Positions 34,734 to 44,674 of a stretch of DNA of 64,000 nt are shown piece after piece; the stretch's first letter is position 1; every line of letters starts with the position of its first letter. Where the stretch lies: assembly GCA_963719165.1 (NCBI GenBank), contig CAVRAV010000001.1, forward strand, positions 2,356,001-2,420,000, given 5' to 3'. Source of the stretch: JAOUEA01 sp963719165 (GTDB lineage Bacteria; Actinomycetota; UBA4738; HRBIN12). A program made the position numbers and the translations under genes. The notes beneath the pieces are model-generated. The model did not search any database. It had not been told where the DNA came from and saw nothing but the letters and a program-made list of their open reading frames with translations.

Positions 34734-37700
34734 ATGGCCTTGACTCGAACCACGAACGGCCAGGCGCCGCCGTCCGACGACACGGCGCCCGGCGCCCGTT
34801 GGCTCGGCGCATGGTGGGTCATCGTCGGCGTCGCCCTGATCCTCATGTTGATCCTCGGTTGGGGGCTGATCACCAACGCGACGCGCACGGCACCCACGCG
34901 CGACCCTGCGTGGTACACGTGGCGCGCGAACGTGATCCTGCACGCCGATCCGGGCGACATCGCCGGCGACTGGGGCCCCCAGAGCGTGTTCGGCGGCGGG
35001 TATCGAGTGACCGTGCCCCTAGCGGGGGCACTGTTGCAGCGCGTGGCCGGCATCAGCGCCTACAGCTTCAGCGCCTTCCTCATGGTCGCGATCCCCATCC
35101 TCACGGGTCTGGCGTTCGGGGCGGGGGCATATCGCGCCCGCAAGGACCCGCTGGTGGTGCTGCTCACGATGCTCGCTTCCGCGGCCATCTTCCTCACCAC
35201 GCCGTACGTGGGCTATCTGGACAACATCACGGTCCTGTTCCTCTTGGCGCTGATCGTGGCGTTCGCGGGCGCGACGCAGACCTCTTGGGGCGCGCGCGTC
35301 GCGGTGTTCCTGATCGCCGTGGCCGTGGCGTTCACGCATCCCACCACGGCGGTGCTCTTCGGGCTCACGCTCATGGCCGTGTTCGGTTTCCATTTCCTCA
35401 CGAGCCGGTTCTCGTTGGGGGCGGCGCTCAGGCGTGACGGGCCGCTCCTGCTCAGCACCGGGTTCGGCATGATGGCCGGGCTCGCGATGTGGGTGATCGG
35501 GATCTGGGGCGTGAAGGCCAAGATCTCCGACGCGGCGGCCCCGCCGCCGTACACCAAGGCATTCTTCACGGGGCGGCTCGGCGAATGGATCGGGTCGCTG
35601 CACCCGATCATCACCGTGACGCTCCTGGTCGTGGCGGTGGTGTCCACCATCGCCATGTCCCGCCGACGCCGCGAGCCCGCCGACCAGTACTCGGTTGTCT
35701 CGGCCTGGTGGATGTTCCCGTTCGTGGGCGTGCTCACGATCCTCACCAGCACACTTCCGTACTACCGGTTCATGAACGCCTCCGCGGCACCGATAGCCCT
35801 CGTGGGCCTGGGCGCGTTCGTCGCCGTCCGATACTTCTTGCGGTTCAGGGGTCCCGCGCTCGTCGCGGGCGCCCTCGCGGCGTTCCTCGTGGTGGCGTCG
35901 CTCGGCTGGCTCCTGGCCGACGGGCTGCAGCACCGCTGGACGAGCGAGACGAACCAGTGGGCGAACGAGGCCGTGCGCACGTCGCTCGCGGCCGTGAGCG
36001 AGGTCGTAACGGCGGCCGGAGAACGGCCCATCGTGCTCGTCATGAATTACACGGACGCGAACGACGCCACCGGTTCGAACACGGCCTACGGGTGGGCGAA
36101 GACGTACACGAACGTCTTCCGCACCGGGATCCCGGGCGACAAGGAGAAGCTCTCGGCCACCTACCTCGGGACGTTGGAGGATTTCCTCGCGGGCCGGCCC
36201 ACGCCGAGCAGCACGGGGAGCGAGAACTACACGGAGTGGTCGCAGAACTACTTCGACGAGCTTCAGCGGCACGAGCGCGCCTTCCCCGCAGACCCGGTCG
36301 TGTTCGTGGTCGGGCAGTACTACTGGGGGTACCTCCCCCCCGATCAACAGGCCACCGCCAAGGCCTTCGTTACCGACAACAGCATCGAGATCGGCCCGGA
36401 TACGTATGTGCTCGACGAGCCCGGACTGTGGGTCCCGCCCGACCAAGTCGTGGACCAGGCGAAGGCGGCCGGCGCCGCGCAGGCAGCCGCCTTCGTCGAT
36501 CCACCCGGTCCCCTGAGCGACCCCATCCACTTGCTACGCGTGCTGTTCGGCGTATTCCTCCTGGCCGTGCTCCCGGGCCTCATCGCGGCCCCGATGTTCG
36601 AGCTGAAGGACACGCCCAGCCGCATCGCCCTGATCCCCGGCATGTCCATCGTCCTCACCCTCCTGACCGGGATCGCCGTGCTCGCGGTGTGGCGAGGACC
36701 GCTCTCGCCCGCCAAGGGCTGGGCGGTGGTGGTCGCCACGCTCGGTGTCGCCGCCGTGCTCCGGTTCGCGCAGCGAGCGATCCTGGGCGTCCTCGAGAGC
36801 TTCGGCGCGTTCTTCGACCGGCTGTTCGCGGTCTTCTCGAACCCGGACTACGCGACGTTGATGGGAGTGCAGTTCCTCGCGCAGGCCGGCCAGGGTGTCA
36901 TCCAGGGCGCCATCGGCAAATCGATCGCGTTCGGCGGGGAGAAGGGCTTCGACGTCTCGACCGTGCCTTCTGCCGACTACCTCTTGAAGGTGGTGCTCGC
37001 CCTGTACGTGCCCTACACGCTGATCTCGCCCTTCATCGGCGTCTTCATCGACCGGTTCCAACGACGCCGGGTCGTGACGTGGACGAACGTCTCGGTGGCG
37101 GCGGTCGTCGCGGTGGTGGCGGCAGCGTTCATCCTCCCGCTCGGCAAGGCGACATCCGAAGGCAACGTCACGGCCACGGTGGCCTTGATCGCCGCCCTGC
37201 TGGCCGCCCAAGCGGCCGTTCGCGTGGTGCTGGCCGTGAAATCGGCAGCGATCCCCGACGTGCTTTCGGGCAAGGACCTCTTGCAGGGCAATGCGCTCTC
37301 GCAGGCGGGCGGCGCGCTGTTCCAGATCGTCGGGATCGCGTTCGCGCTCGGCGCCGGCGCCGCCTTGCCCGCATGGGTCGTCGTCGTGACCGGTGCCGGC
37401 GTGCTCGTGGTCGCGGCCGTCGTGGCCAGGCGGCTTCGCCACGTGGAAACCATCCCGCACGACTCGACGTTCGCGCACGAAGCGTCGCAGGTGGTGCGCA
37501 ACATGGTGGCCGGACTCAAGGAAGTCGCGGGGCGCAAGCCCGCGGCGCTCGGTCTGTCGTCGTTCCAGATGCTCCGGTATCAGTTCTGGGGCTTCGGGCT
37601 GTTCACGTTCGCCCTCTACGCCAAGAACCTCGTGGCGGGAGGGGACGCGAGCAACGCGGCGCTGGCGATCTCCGGCGGCGGCGGGCTGCTGGGTGGCGCG

Positions 37701-38165
37701 CTCGGCCTCGTCTTGGCACAGAAATACAAGGACCGGATCGCGCCGATCCGCCTGTTGCTCGCCTCGATGGTGCTGTTGGGCGCGGGCACGCTCGTCTTCG
37801 GTGGTCTGGTTTCCATGGCGGGCTTCGCGGCGATGCTCTTCATCGGATTCTTCGCGTTCTTCGTCGGCAAGATCTCGGCCGACACGATCATGCAGCAGTC
37901 GATGCCCGATGACTTCCGCGGGCGCGCGTTCGCTCTCTTCGACGTCGCCTACAACCTGGGCTTCATCATCCCCGCCCTGATCCTGTCGGCCGTCTGGATC
38001 GAGGACGACTCCTCGCGCACGCGCGCCATCCTCGTGATCTCGGGCGCGGTGTTCCTCGGGCTCACGGCGCTCGTCGCGGTGTGGGCCCGTCGCATCCGCA
38101 CCGAGTTCGCGCCGCAGGACGACATCGTCGAGGTCGACGGTGCGCCGGCCGTCCCCGCCGAATAA
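34734..38165 (+). CDS. Fusion of a GT-C-like polytopic membrane domain with an MFS transporter
   Basis: 1143 residues. Residues 25-420 hold an initial TM, an extracellular loop DPAWYTWRANVILHADPGD and about ten TM segments laid out like membrane GT-C glycosyltransferases. Residues 420-600 form an extracellular domain. Two or three TM segments follow (605-690), and from about residue 700 a full MFS exporter begins: FLAQAGQGVIQGAIGKS, FIGVFIDRFQRRRVVTW and MQQSMPDDFRGRAFALFDVAY are typical of MFS carriers. No frameshift separates the halves, so it is one continuous gene. It may build and export a glycolipid or peptide, which is speculative. The next gene overlaps its end. Confidence 0.8.
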   Translation: MALTRTTNGQAPPSDDTAPGARWLGAWWVIVGVALILMLILGWGLITNATRTAPTRDPAWYTWRANVILHADPGDIAGDWGPQSVFGGGYRVTVPLAGALLQRVAGISAYSFSAFLMVAIPILTGLAFGAGAYRARKDPLVVLLTMLASAAIFLTTPYVGYLDNITVLFLLALIVAFAGATQTSWGARVAVFLIAVAVAFTHPTTAVLFGLTLMAVFGFHFLTSRFSLGAALRRDGPLLLSTGFGMMAGLAMWVIGIWGVKAKISDAAAPPPYTKAFFTGRLGEWIGSLHPIITVTLLVVAVVSTIAMSRRRREPADQYSVVSAWWMFPFVGVLTILTSTLPYYRFMNASAAPIALVGLGAFVAVRYFLRFRGPALVAGALAAFLVVASLGWLLADGLQHRWTSETNQWANEAVRTSLAAVSEVVTAAGERPIVLVMNYTDANDATGSNTAYGWAKTYTNVFRTGIPGDKEKLSATYLGTLEDFLAGRPTPSSTGSENYTEWSQNYFDELQRHERAFPADPVVFVVGQYYWGYLPPDQQATAKAFVTDNSIEIGPDTYVLDEPGLWVPPDQVVDQAKAAGAAQAAAFVDPPGPLSDPIHLLRVLFGVFLLAVLPGLIAAPMFELKDTPSRIALIPGMSIVLTLLTGIAVLAVWRGPLSPAKGWAVVVATLGVAAVLRFAQRAILGVLESFGAFFDRLFAVFSNPDYATLMGVQFLAQAGQGVIQGAIGKSIAFGGEKGFDVSTVPSADYLLKVVLALYVPYTLISPFIGVFIDRFQRRRVVTWTNVSVAAVVAVVAAAFILPLGKATSEGNVTATVALIAALLAAQAAVRVVLAVKSAAIPDVLSGKDLLQGNALSQAGGALFQIVGIAFALGAGAALPAWVVVVTGAGVLVVAAVVARRLRHVETIPHDSTFAHEASQVVRNMVAGLKEVAGRKPAALGLSSFQMLRYQFWGFGLFTFALYAKNLVAGGDASNAALAISGGGGLLGGALGLVLAQKYKDRIAPIRLLLASMVLLGAGTLVFGGLVSMAGFAAMLFIGFFAFFVGKISADTIMQQSMPDDFRGRAFALFDVAYNLGFIIPALILSAVWIEDDSSRTRAILVISGAVFLGLTALVAVWARRIRTEFAPQDDIVEVDGAPAVPAE

Positions 38166-39084
38166 GCCCGATCTCGCCGCGGCGCCTTCGCGCCGCGCGG
38201 TCGACCGCCGCGGCGAGCTGACCGGCTCGGGCCTGTCGGCGCTGATGGCGGTGCTGTTCGCCGTCGTGGTGATCCTCGGCAAGGAGGTGCAGGGAGGTGG
38301 CCTCCCGTTCGTGATGCTCGCCTTGCGGTTCGCCGGCCAGTCTGTGCTGCTCCTTGGCGTCCTAGCGTTCACCGGTCGCGCGCTCCTTCCCCCGAAGGGC
38401 GAGCGGCTCGCCCTCGCTTTGGCCGGCACCATCGGCTACGGGTCTGAGGCAGCCTTCTACTTCTCCGCGCTCAACCATGGGAGTGCGGCGGCGGTGACCC
38501 TGCTCTTCTACACCTATCCGGTGTGGGTGACGCTCGCCACGATCGCCCTCGACCGCAAGGCTCCCCCGGCATGGCTGTTCGCGGCCCTCGGCCTCGCGCT
38601 CGTCGGGAGCGCGATCGTCGTGCTGGGTGGCGGCCGTGCAGACATCACGAGCGTGGGCATCGTGCTCGCGCTCTGCACCTCGCTGGCGTACTCCGCGTAC
38701 CTGGTCGGCACGGACCGCCACGTCAAGCGGACGGATCCGCTGACGGCCGCCGCGTGGCTCGGCCTGGGGGCCGCCGCGGCCAACGTGGTCTACGGAGCGG
38801 CGTTCCGCGCCCTCCAGCCTCCCGCGCCCGGGTCGAGTTGGCGCCTCGTGGCCATGATGCTCTTCTCGGCGGGAGCGTTCGTCGCCATGCTCGGCGGTCT
38901 CCAGCGGGTGGGCGCGATGCGCAATGCCATCATCGGTGTGATCGAACCGCTCACGGTGGCGGTGCTCGCGTATCTCGTGCTGGGCGAGCCCATCACAGCG
39001 GCCGTGGCGATCGGGGGCATGCTCATCCTGGGCGCCGCGGTGATCGCCTCGGTGATCCGCACCAGCATCCCGAGGGGGACATGA
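38140..39084 (+). CDS. EamA/DMT-superfamily transporter
   Basis: 314 residues, ten TM segments in two EamA repeats. VIEPLTVAVLAYLVLGEPIT is the conserved C-terminal repeat end. GTG 38140 lies within the last 26 nt of the fusion gene, with GAGG a few bases upstream; a later ATG at 38245 would remove part of TM1. Members export amino acids, sugars or drugs; substrate unknown. Confidence 0.83.
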   Translation: MRRPSPPNKPDLAAAPSRRAVDRRGELTGSGLSALMAVLFAVVVILGKEVQGGGLPFVMLALRFAGQSVLLLGVLAFTGRALLPPKGERLALALAGTIGYGSEAAFYFSALNHGSAAAVTLLFYTYPVWVTLATIALDRKAPPAWLFAALGLALVGSAIVVLGGGRADITSVGIVLALCTSLAYSAYLVGTDRHVKRTDPLTAAAWLGLGAAAANVVYGAAFRALQPPAPGSSWRLVAMMLFSAGAFVAMLGGLQRVGAMRNAIIGVIEPLTVAVLAYLVLGEPITAAVAIGGMLILGAAVIASVIRTSIPRGT

Positions 39085-40214
39085 GGGACCCACGCCCCCT
39101 GGGCGTCAGCGCGCTCCTCGTGCTTCGCGTCCTCGTCCTCGTTTCGGTCATCCTCAACGTTCCGCAGCTGCGCTCATCCGAGGCGGAGCGGATGCGCGAG
39201 ATCGTTGCCACCCCGGGCCGGGCCTACCGTGACGTTGCGATCGAGTACCCGATCGGCGATCTGCCCCTGATCCGGCTGGTCGGCGCGAACTCCCCGGGGG
39301 GCGCGCGGGCCGCGCTCGCGCTGGTCGCGTTCTTTGCCGATCTCATCGCGTTCTCGGCGGTCGGGCGCGGGTGGGGCCGGGACGCCGCGTTTCGATATCT
39401 CCTTTACGGTGCGCCCCTGCTGGTGTTCATCTACCGGCGATCGGACCTGGTGGCGGTTGCGCTCGCCGCCGTGGCGCTCGCCTGCGTTCGGTCGGACCGC
39501 GAGCGCGCCGGCGGGGTCGCCCTCGGCGTCGCCGCGATCGTGAAGCTGTGGCCCGTGATGCTCGTTCCGGCCCTCCTCGTGGCGCGCCGATCTCGGGCGA
39601 TCCTCGCGTTCACGGTCACGTTCGCATCGGGCGTCGCGGTATGGATCCTCGTCGGGGGGACCTCGGCGCTCACGCAGGTCACCACCTTCCGTGGCGCAAC
39701 GGGCTGGGAGCTCGAGTCGGGAGTGGGCGCGGTGGTGTGGGCGTTCACGGGCGCCTATCGGTTCGAGGCCGGAGCGAATCGAACGGGCTCGATCCCCGAG
39801 TGGTCCGAGGGTGTCCTGCTGGTCCTCCTCGTGGCCGGCCTCGCGATGATCTGGCGCAAGTCGGTGAGCGCGGAGACCGATCCGTCGGGACTGCCGGCGC
39901 TGGCGGCCGTGGCGTTGCTCCTCGTGCTCGCCCCGGTCCTGTCGCCGCAGTACCTTTGCTGGCTCGTCCCGTGGGCCGCGGTTGGCGCCGCCGAGGGCCG
40001 GGCCGTCGCTCGGCTCGCCGTGGCGTCCATCGCCCTGACCGGCGCCATCATGGCTGCCTGGTTCCTCGGCCTCACGCACGGACATCCGCTCTGGAGCCAG
40101 ATGGCGCTGATCGTGCGAAACCTCACCTTGCTCGCCGTGCCGGTCGTCTGGCTCGTGGCGACCCGCTCCCCGAGGCCCGGGGCCGGCGAGCCGTCTAGGA
40201 TGGCGGTCCCATGA
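39081..40214 (+). CDS. GT87-like (DUF2029) membrane glycosyltransferase
   Basis: 377 residues, about ten TM segments. An extracellular first loop with VAIEYPIGDLPLIRL matches the EYPP-type motif of GT87 mannosyltransferases, and GVAAIVKLWPVMLVP matches the later K-x-P block. ATG overlaps the EamA stop by 4 nt. GT-C enzymes use polyprenyl-phosphate sugars outside the membrane. The acceptor is not known; the other GT-C-like domain two genes upstream suggests a shared glycoconjugate. Confidence 0.75.
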   Translation: MRDPRPLGVSALLVLRVLVLVSVILNVPQLRSSEAERMREIVATPGRAYRDVAIEYPIGDLPLIRLVGANSPGGARAALALVAFFADLIAFSAVGRGWGRDAAFRYLLYGAPLLVFIYRRSDLVAVALAAVALACVRSDRERAGGVALGVAAIVKLWPVMLVPALLVARRSRAILAFTVTFASGVAVWILVGGTSALTQVTTFRGATGWELESGVGAVVWAFTGAYRFEAGANRTGSIPEWSEGVLLVLLVAGLAMIWRKSVSAETDPSGLPALAAVALLLVLAPVLSPQYLCWLVPWAAVGAAEGRAVARLAVASIALTGAIMAAWFLGLTHGHPLWSQMALIVRNLTLLAVPVVWLVATRSPRPGAGEPSRMAVP

Positions 40215-40981
40215 CCGACGCGCTCTTCGCCGAGGACGCCTACCTGAGCTCCTGCGAGGCGATGCTCACGCAGGTCCGTCCCGACGGTGTGGTCCTGAAC
40301 CGTACCGTCTTCTATCCGCGGGGCGGGGGCCAGCCGGGCGATACCGGGTTCCTGCGCTGGATCGGCGGGGCCGCCCGCGTGGAGGACACGACCAGGTCCC
40401 GCGAGGACGGGGCGCTGGTGCATCGCGTCGTGACCGGCGCCGCGCTGCCGCCCGCCGGGACCGCCGTCACCGCCGAGATCGACTGGGGTCGCCGGCACAT
40501 GTTGATGCGCACGCACACAGCCCTGCACGCGCTGTCCGGCATCATCTTCACGGACTACGGGGCACGGGTCACGGGCGGCAACATGGATGAGGGCGGCACG
40601 GCACGCATGGACTTCGAGCTCGAGAGCATGAGCCAGGAGATCGGGCGCGAGGTAGAGGACAGGCTCAACGCTCGGCTCGCCGAGGACGTTCCCGTGCTCG
40701 TCGGCTTGCTCCCTCGGGCGGAGGCGCTCGCGGATCCAGACCTCATCCGGACCAAGGTCTCGTTGATCCCCGAGACCGTGGATCCCATCCGCGTCGTCGA
40801 CATCGTGGGCATCGACAAGCAGGCCGACGGGGGGACCCACGTGCGGTCCACGGCCGAGGTCGGTCGCGTGCGCGTCGTCAAGACCGAGTCCAAAGGCAAG
40901 GCCAACAAGCGCATGCGGATCCAGCTCGAACCGGGGCCGCCGATGCCAGAGCCGCACGGAGCCGAGGTAGCCAACCGGTAG
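40211..40981 (+). CDS. alaX: Alanyl-tRNA editing protein (AlaX family)
   Basis: 256 residues. FYPRGGGQPGDTG is the second editing motif, and RTHTALHALSG gives zinc histidines H102 and H106. The third motif reads DKQADGGTHV, so D206 stands where alanyl-tRNA synthetase editing domains often have cysteine, with H210 kept. It removes serine or glycine wrongly attached to tRNA-Ala. ATGA overlap with the glycosyltransferase gene is probably only operon packing. Confidence 0.85.
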   Translation: MTDALFAEDAYLSSCEAMLTQVRPDGVVLNRTVFYPRGGGQPGDTGFLRWIGGAARVEDTTRSREDGALVHRVVTGAALPPAGTAVTAEIDWGRRHMLMRTHTALHALSGIIFTDYGARVTGGNMDEGGTARMDFELESMSQEIGREVEDRLNARLAEDVPVLVGLLPRAEALADPDLIRTKVSLIPETVDPIRVVDIVGIDKQADGGTHVRSTAEVGRVRVVKTESKGKANKRMRIQLEPGPPMPEPHGAEVANR

Positions 40982-40984
40982 GGT
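40979..40984 (+). promoter_or_regulatory. -10 box, leaderless start of the WS/DGAT gene
   Basis: TAGGGT, beginning at the alaX stop codon, then 6 nt, then the GTG start at 40991. No Shine-Dalgarno is present. Confidence 0.45.
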
Positions 40985-40990
40985 TGCTGA

Positions 40991-42370
40991 GTGCCACCCG
41001 AACGCCTCTCAAGCCTCGATGCGAGCTTCCTCTACCTCGAACGCCCGGCCATGCACATGCACGTGGCGGGCGTGTCCGTGTTCGCGCCCCACGCCGACGG
41101 CCCGCTGACCTACGACGACGTGCAGCGCGTGGTGCGGGCCCGGATCCACCTCGCCCCGCGGCTGCGAGAGCGCGTCCTGCGCGTTCCGTTCGCGATCGCC
41201 CGGCCGTTGTGGGTCGACGACGAACGATTCGATCTCGACTTCCATCTGCGCCGCGCGGCGATCCCGTCTCCCGGAGGCCGGGGGCAGCTCGAACGGGCGG
41301 TGGGCCGGGTCCTATCGCGCCCGCTCGATCCCTCCAAGCCCCTGTGGGAGCTCTACGTCTTCGAGGGCCTGCACGACGGTCGCACGGCCGTCCTCCTCAA
41401 GCTGCACCATGCCATGGCCGACGGGATCTCGGGCATGCTCGTCGCTTCGGCGTTGTTCGACCTGGATCCCGGCGCGCCGGTTGGTCCCGGGGAACCGGAG
41501 CCCTGGGAGCCGACGCCGGCGCCCGATCCGGGCGACCTCTTGCGCGATGCCGTGGAGGACCTGTTCCTGCATCCCCTCCAGGCGATCGGACGCGCGGCCG
41601 AGGCGCCCGCGCACGCGTGGCACGACGTGACCCAGACCGTCTCGGGACTGACCCACCTCGTGGGCATGGGCGCCGTCCCCAAAGGCCCCTTCGACGGGGC
41701 GATCGGGCCCGCGCGGCGATTCGGCACGGCGGAGGTGCCCTTCGAGGACCTGCGCAGGGCGCGCGTCGGGCTGGGCGGCACGATCAACGACCTGGTCCTC
41801 ACCGCGGTCGCGGGTGGGTTGCACGACCATCTGCGTGCACGGGGCGAGCCCACCAAAGGGCGCACGCTGCGCGTGATGGTCCCCGTCTCGGTCCGGTCGC
41901 GCGCCGAGGAGGGCGACGTCGGTAACCGCGTCGCGCCGGCGTTCGTGGACATCCCGATCGGCGCGATGTCGCCGCGGACCAGGCTCCTGCGCGTCCGCGC
42001 CGCGACGCTCGAGCTCAAGGCATCCGGCCTGGCGATGAGCGCGGACTCCATCATCGGGCTGGGCGCCTACGCCCCGCCCGCATTGCATGCCATGGCGGCG
42101 CGCCTCGTTTCGCGAGGCCAGTGGTTCAACCTCGTGGTCTCCAACATCCCGGCCGCTCAGGCGCCCCTGTACCTCGCTGGCGCCCCGCTGCTGATGAGCT
42201 ACCCGGCCATGCCCCTTGCGGAGAATTGCGCGTTGTCCATCGCGTGCACGTCGCTGTCGGGCACCATGGCGTTCGGGCTCACCGCCGACTGGGACGCGGT
42301 GAAGGATCTCGACGTCCTCGGCCGGGGTATCGAGGCGGCCGTCGCGGGGCTTCGAGCGGCCGCCGGCTAG
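40991..42370 (+). CDS. Wax ester synthase/diacylglycerol acyltransferase (WS/DGAT)
   Basis: 459 residues. Catalytic HHxxxDG motif at 139-145 (KLHHAMADGISG), N-terminal SSLDASFLYLERP and the C-terminal NLVVSNIPAAQAPLYLAGA block are classic for this family, common in actinobacteria. It joins acyl-CoA to diacylglycerol or fatty alcohols, making storage lipids. It converges with the alpha/beta hydrolase, stops 1 nt apart. Confidence 0.9.
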   Translation: MPPERLSSLDASFLYLERPAMHMHVAGVSVFAPHADGPLTYDDVQRVVRARIHLAPRLRERVLRVPFAIARPLWVDDERFDLDFHLRRAAIPSPGGRGQLERAVGRVLSRPLDPSKPLWELYVFEGLHDGRTAVLLKLHHAMADGISGMLVASALFDLDPGAPVGPGEPEPWEPTPAPDPGDLLRDAVEDLFLHPLQAIGRAAEAPAHAWHDVTQTVSGLTHLVGMGAVPKGPFDGAIGPARRFGTAEVPFEDLRRARVGLGGTINDLVLTAVAGGLHDHLRARGEPTKGRTLRVMVPVSVRSRAEEGDVGNRVAPAFVDIPIGAMSPRTRLLRVRAATLELKASGLAMSADSIIGLGAYAPPALHAMAARLVSRGQWFNLVVSNIPAAQAPLYLAGAPLLMSYPAMPLAENCALSIACTSLSGTMAFGLTADWDAVKDLDVLGRGIEAAVAGLRAAAG

Positions 42371-42371
42371 C

Positions 42372-43262
42372 TCAGCGGACCCGTTCGGAATGCCAGTCGG
42401 CCACCTCGCTCAACCACCGCCCGGGCGCCTCCAGCATCGGCACGTGACCGAGGTCGGGGAAGATCCTGCCCCGCCACGCCGGATGGCGCCGCAGCTCCGC
42501 CTCGGCGAACGCCGCGGGCACCAATCGATCTCGGCGGCCGTGGAGCACCAGGACGGGCGCGTCGATCGCGTCGAAGGCCCGACGGGCGATGGCGGGACGC
42601 CTGCCCAGACGCAGCATCGAACGTGCAGCATCGAGGAAGGCCGGCACCGCGTCGGGATCGGTGCGTCGTCGGGCGACGAGTTCCTCGTGGAGCAGGACCA
42701 CCTCTCGCGGGATGCGGTCCGGATCGGCGGCGGTGAAGGCGAAGCCGAGGCGCACCGTCCGCTCCGGGGACATCGTGCGCATGCGTGCCTCCACGATGCG
42801 CTCGCCGAGCCGCGGAACGCGGTAACCGCCGAACACGGCGAGGACCAACGGGTGGGGGACGCCGTGCCCGGCCCACGGGTAGATCGAGCAGCTGAGCACC
42901 AGCCCGCTCACGGACCCGGGTTCGACGGCCGCCTGCAGGACCGAGATCCCCCCGCCGAGGGAGTTCCCGCACAGCACCACCTGCCCGCCCCCCAGCTCGG
43001 CGATGAACCGGGATAGGGTGCGCCGGGAATCCATCAGGCCGGAACCGCGGCCGGCCCGCGGCGAGGAGCCGGACCCCGGTAGATCGAGTGCGAGCACGCG
43101 CCCGAGGCCGCTGAGTCCGGGCGCGACCGTGACCCAGTTGACATGGGCTCCGCCGAGGCCGTGCACCATCACGAAGGTCGTCTCGCTCGGGCCGTCCCAG
43201 AGCCGGTAGGCGATCGGCCCATCGAGGTCGATCGTGAGCAACGGGGGAAGATCGAGGTCCAT
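42372..43262 (-). CDS. Alpha/beta hydrolase
   Basis: 296 residues. Oxyanion-hole HGLGG, nucleophile S101 in CGNSLGGG, acid D in HGRRDRLVP and histidine in DLGHVPMLE form a full triad. The ATG at 43262 is 6 nt after a TACGCT box, so the transcript is probably leaderless. Lipase/esterase activity is possible given the WS/DGAT neighbour, but the family is broad. Confidence 0.85.
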   Translation of the reverse strand: MDLDLPPLLTIDLDGPIAYRLWDGPSETTFVMVHGLGGAHVNWVTVAPGLSGLGRVLALDLPGSGSSPRAGRGSGLMDSRRTLSRFIAELGGGQVVLCGNSLGGGISVLQAAVEPGSVSGLVLSCSIYPWAGHGVPHPLVLAVFGGYRVPRLGERIVEARMRTMSPERTVRLGFAFTAADPDRIPREVVLLHEELVARRRTDPDAVPAFLDAARSMLRLGRRPAIARRAFDAIDAPVLVLHGRRDRLVPAAFAEAELRRHPAWRGRIFPDLGHVPMLEAPGRWLSEVADWHSERVR

Positions 43263-43268
43263 CGCGCC

Positions 43269-43274
43269 AGCGTA
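43269..43274 (-). promoter_or_regulatory. -10 box, leaderless start of the hydrolase gene
   Basis: TACGCT on the minus strand, exactly 6 nt from the ATG at 43262. Confidence 0.45.
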
Positions 43275-43484
43275 TCGACCGCGATCACCGGGCGGCGCGG
43301 ACGCCTGTGACGGACGGGGGGCGGTTCGACGCCGCAGGGAACCGAACCGCCGGCCCCGTCGAATCACCCTTGTAGAGGCCGCCGAGACGGGAACAAGTGC
43401 CGCCACGGAGGTGTTGGCACCTAGCGGGAGGCGGTGGATCTGTTGCTCACCGGGATGGGCGCGTGACGATACGTCGTGGGGGAG
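43275..43484. other. Non-coding stretch upstream of the sigma gene
   Basis: Part of the 418-bp gap between the hydrolase and sigma-factor genes. I see no convincing gene in it; open frames lack start signals and family resemblance. The right part of the gap holds the direct repeats and promoter listed separately, plus a GAATCGATTC palindrome at 43610-43619 within the sigma leader. Confidence 0.4.
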
Positions 43485-43503
43485 CCTTCACAGGACCTTC
43501 ACA
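43485..43503 (+). repeat. Two CCTTCACA direct repeats, 11 bp apart (PHO-box-like)
   Basis: Repeats at 43485-43492 and 43496-43503, one helical turn apart and ending 10 bp before the -35 of the sigma-factor promoter. OmpR-type regulators such as PhoP bind 11-bp direct repeats; the Streptomyces PHO box core is GTTCACC, which shares TTCAC with these units. A response-regulator site is likely; assignment to PhoP is tentative. Confidence 0.45.
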
Positions 43504-43513
43504 CCCCCTGAGC

Positions 43514-43543
43514 TTTACAAACGTCCTCATCAGCCCATACCAT
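43514..43543 (+). promoter_or_regulatory. Promoter of the SigA-like gene
   Basis: -35 TTTACA (43514-43519), 18-bp spacer, -10 TACCAT (43538-43543). The transcription start would be near 43550, leaving a leader of about 130 nt before the GTG at 43681, long for this genome and possibly regulatory. Confidence 0.55.
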
Positions 43544-43680
43544 ACGCGTGAGCGGCTGCCAAAGCGTGTGCTCGCGTGCGCGCCCACCCCGCCTGCCGCC
43601 ATCGACCGAGGAATCGATTCTCGAGGATCGCGCGCCGCTGCGCCCGCAGCGCCACGTCCCGAGTAGGAGTGTGATACGAA

Positions 43681-44613
<933 letters not shown>

Positions 44614-44643
44614 GACCGGCGGCGCGTCGGTTCGGAACACCTG

Positions 44644-44661
44644 GACGGCCGACCGGCCGTC
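44644..44661. terminator. GC hairpin between convergent genes
   Basis: GACGGCC-GACC-GGCCGTC, 7-bp stem and 4-nt loop, in the 61-bp gap between the sigma-factor stop and the convergent lipoprotein stop. No U-run; it could serve both directions. Confidence 0.5.
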
Positions 44662-44674
44662 GTCGAACGCCCTA

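Noticed and set aside
36534..38432. A 632-codon minus-strand frame opposite the MFS half of the fusion protein
   Set aside because: Product is mostly Asp/Glu/Arg/His repeats typical of the antisense of TM-rich genes; no start signal.
43552..43680. A longer N terminus for the sigma factor
   Set aside because: An in-frame TGA lies directly upstream of the GTG at 43681, so no extension with region 1.1 is possible.
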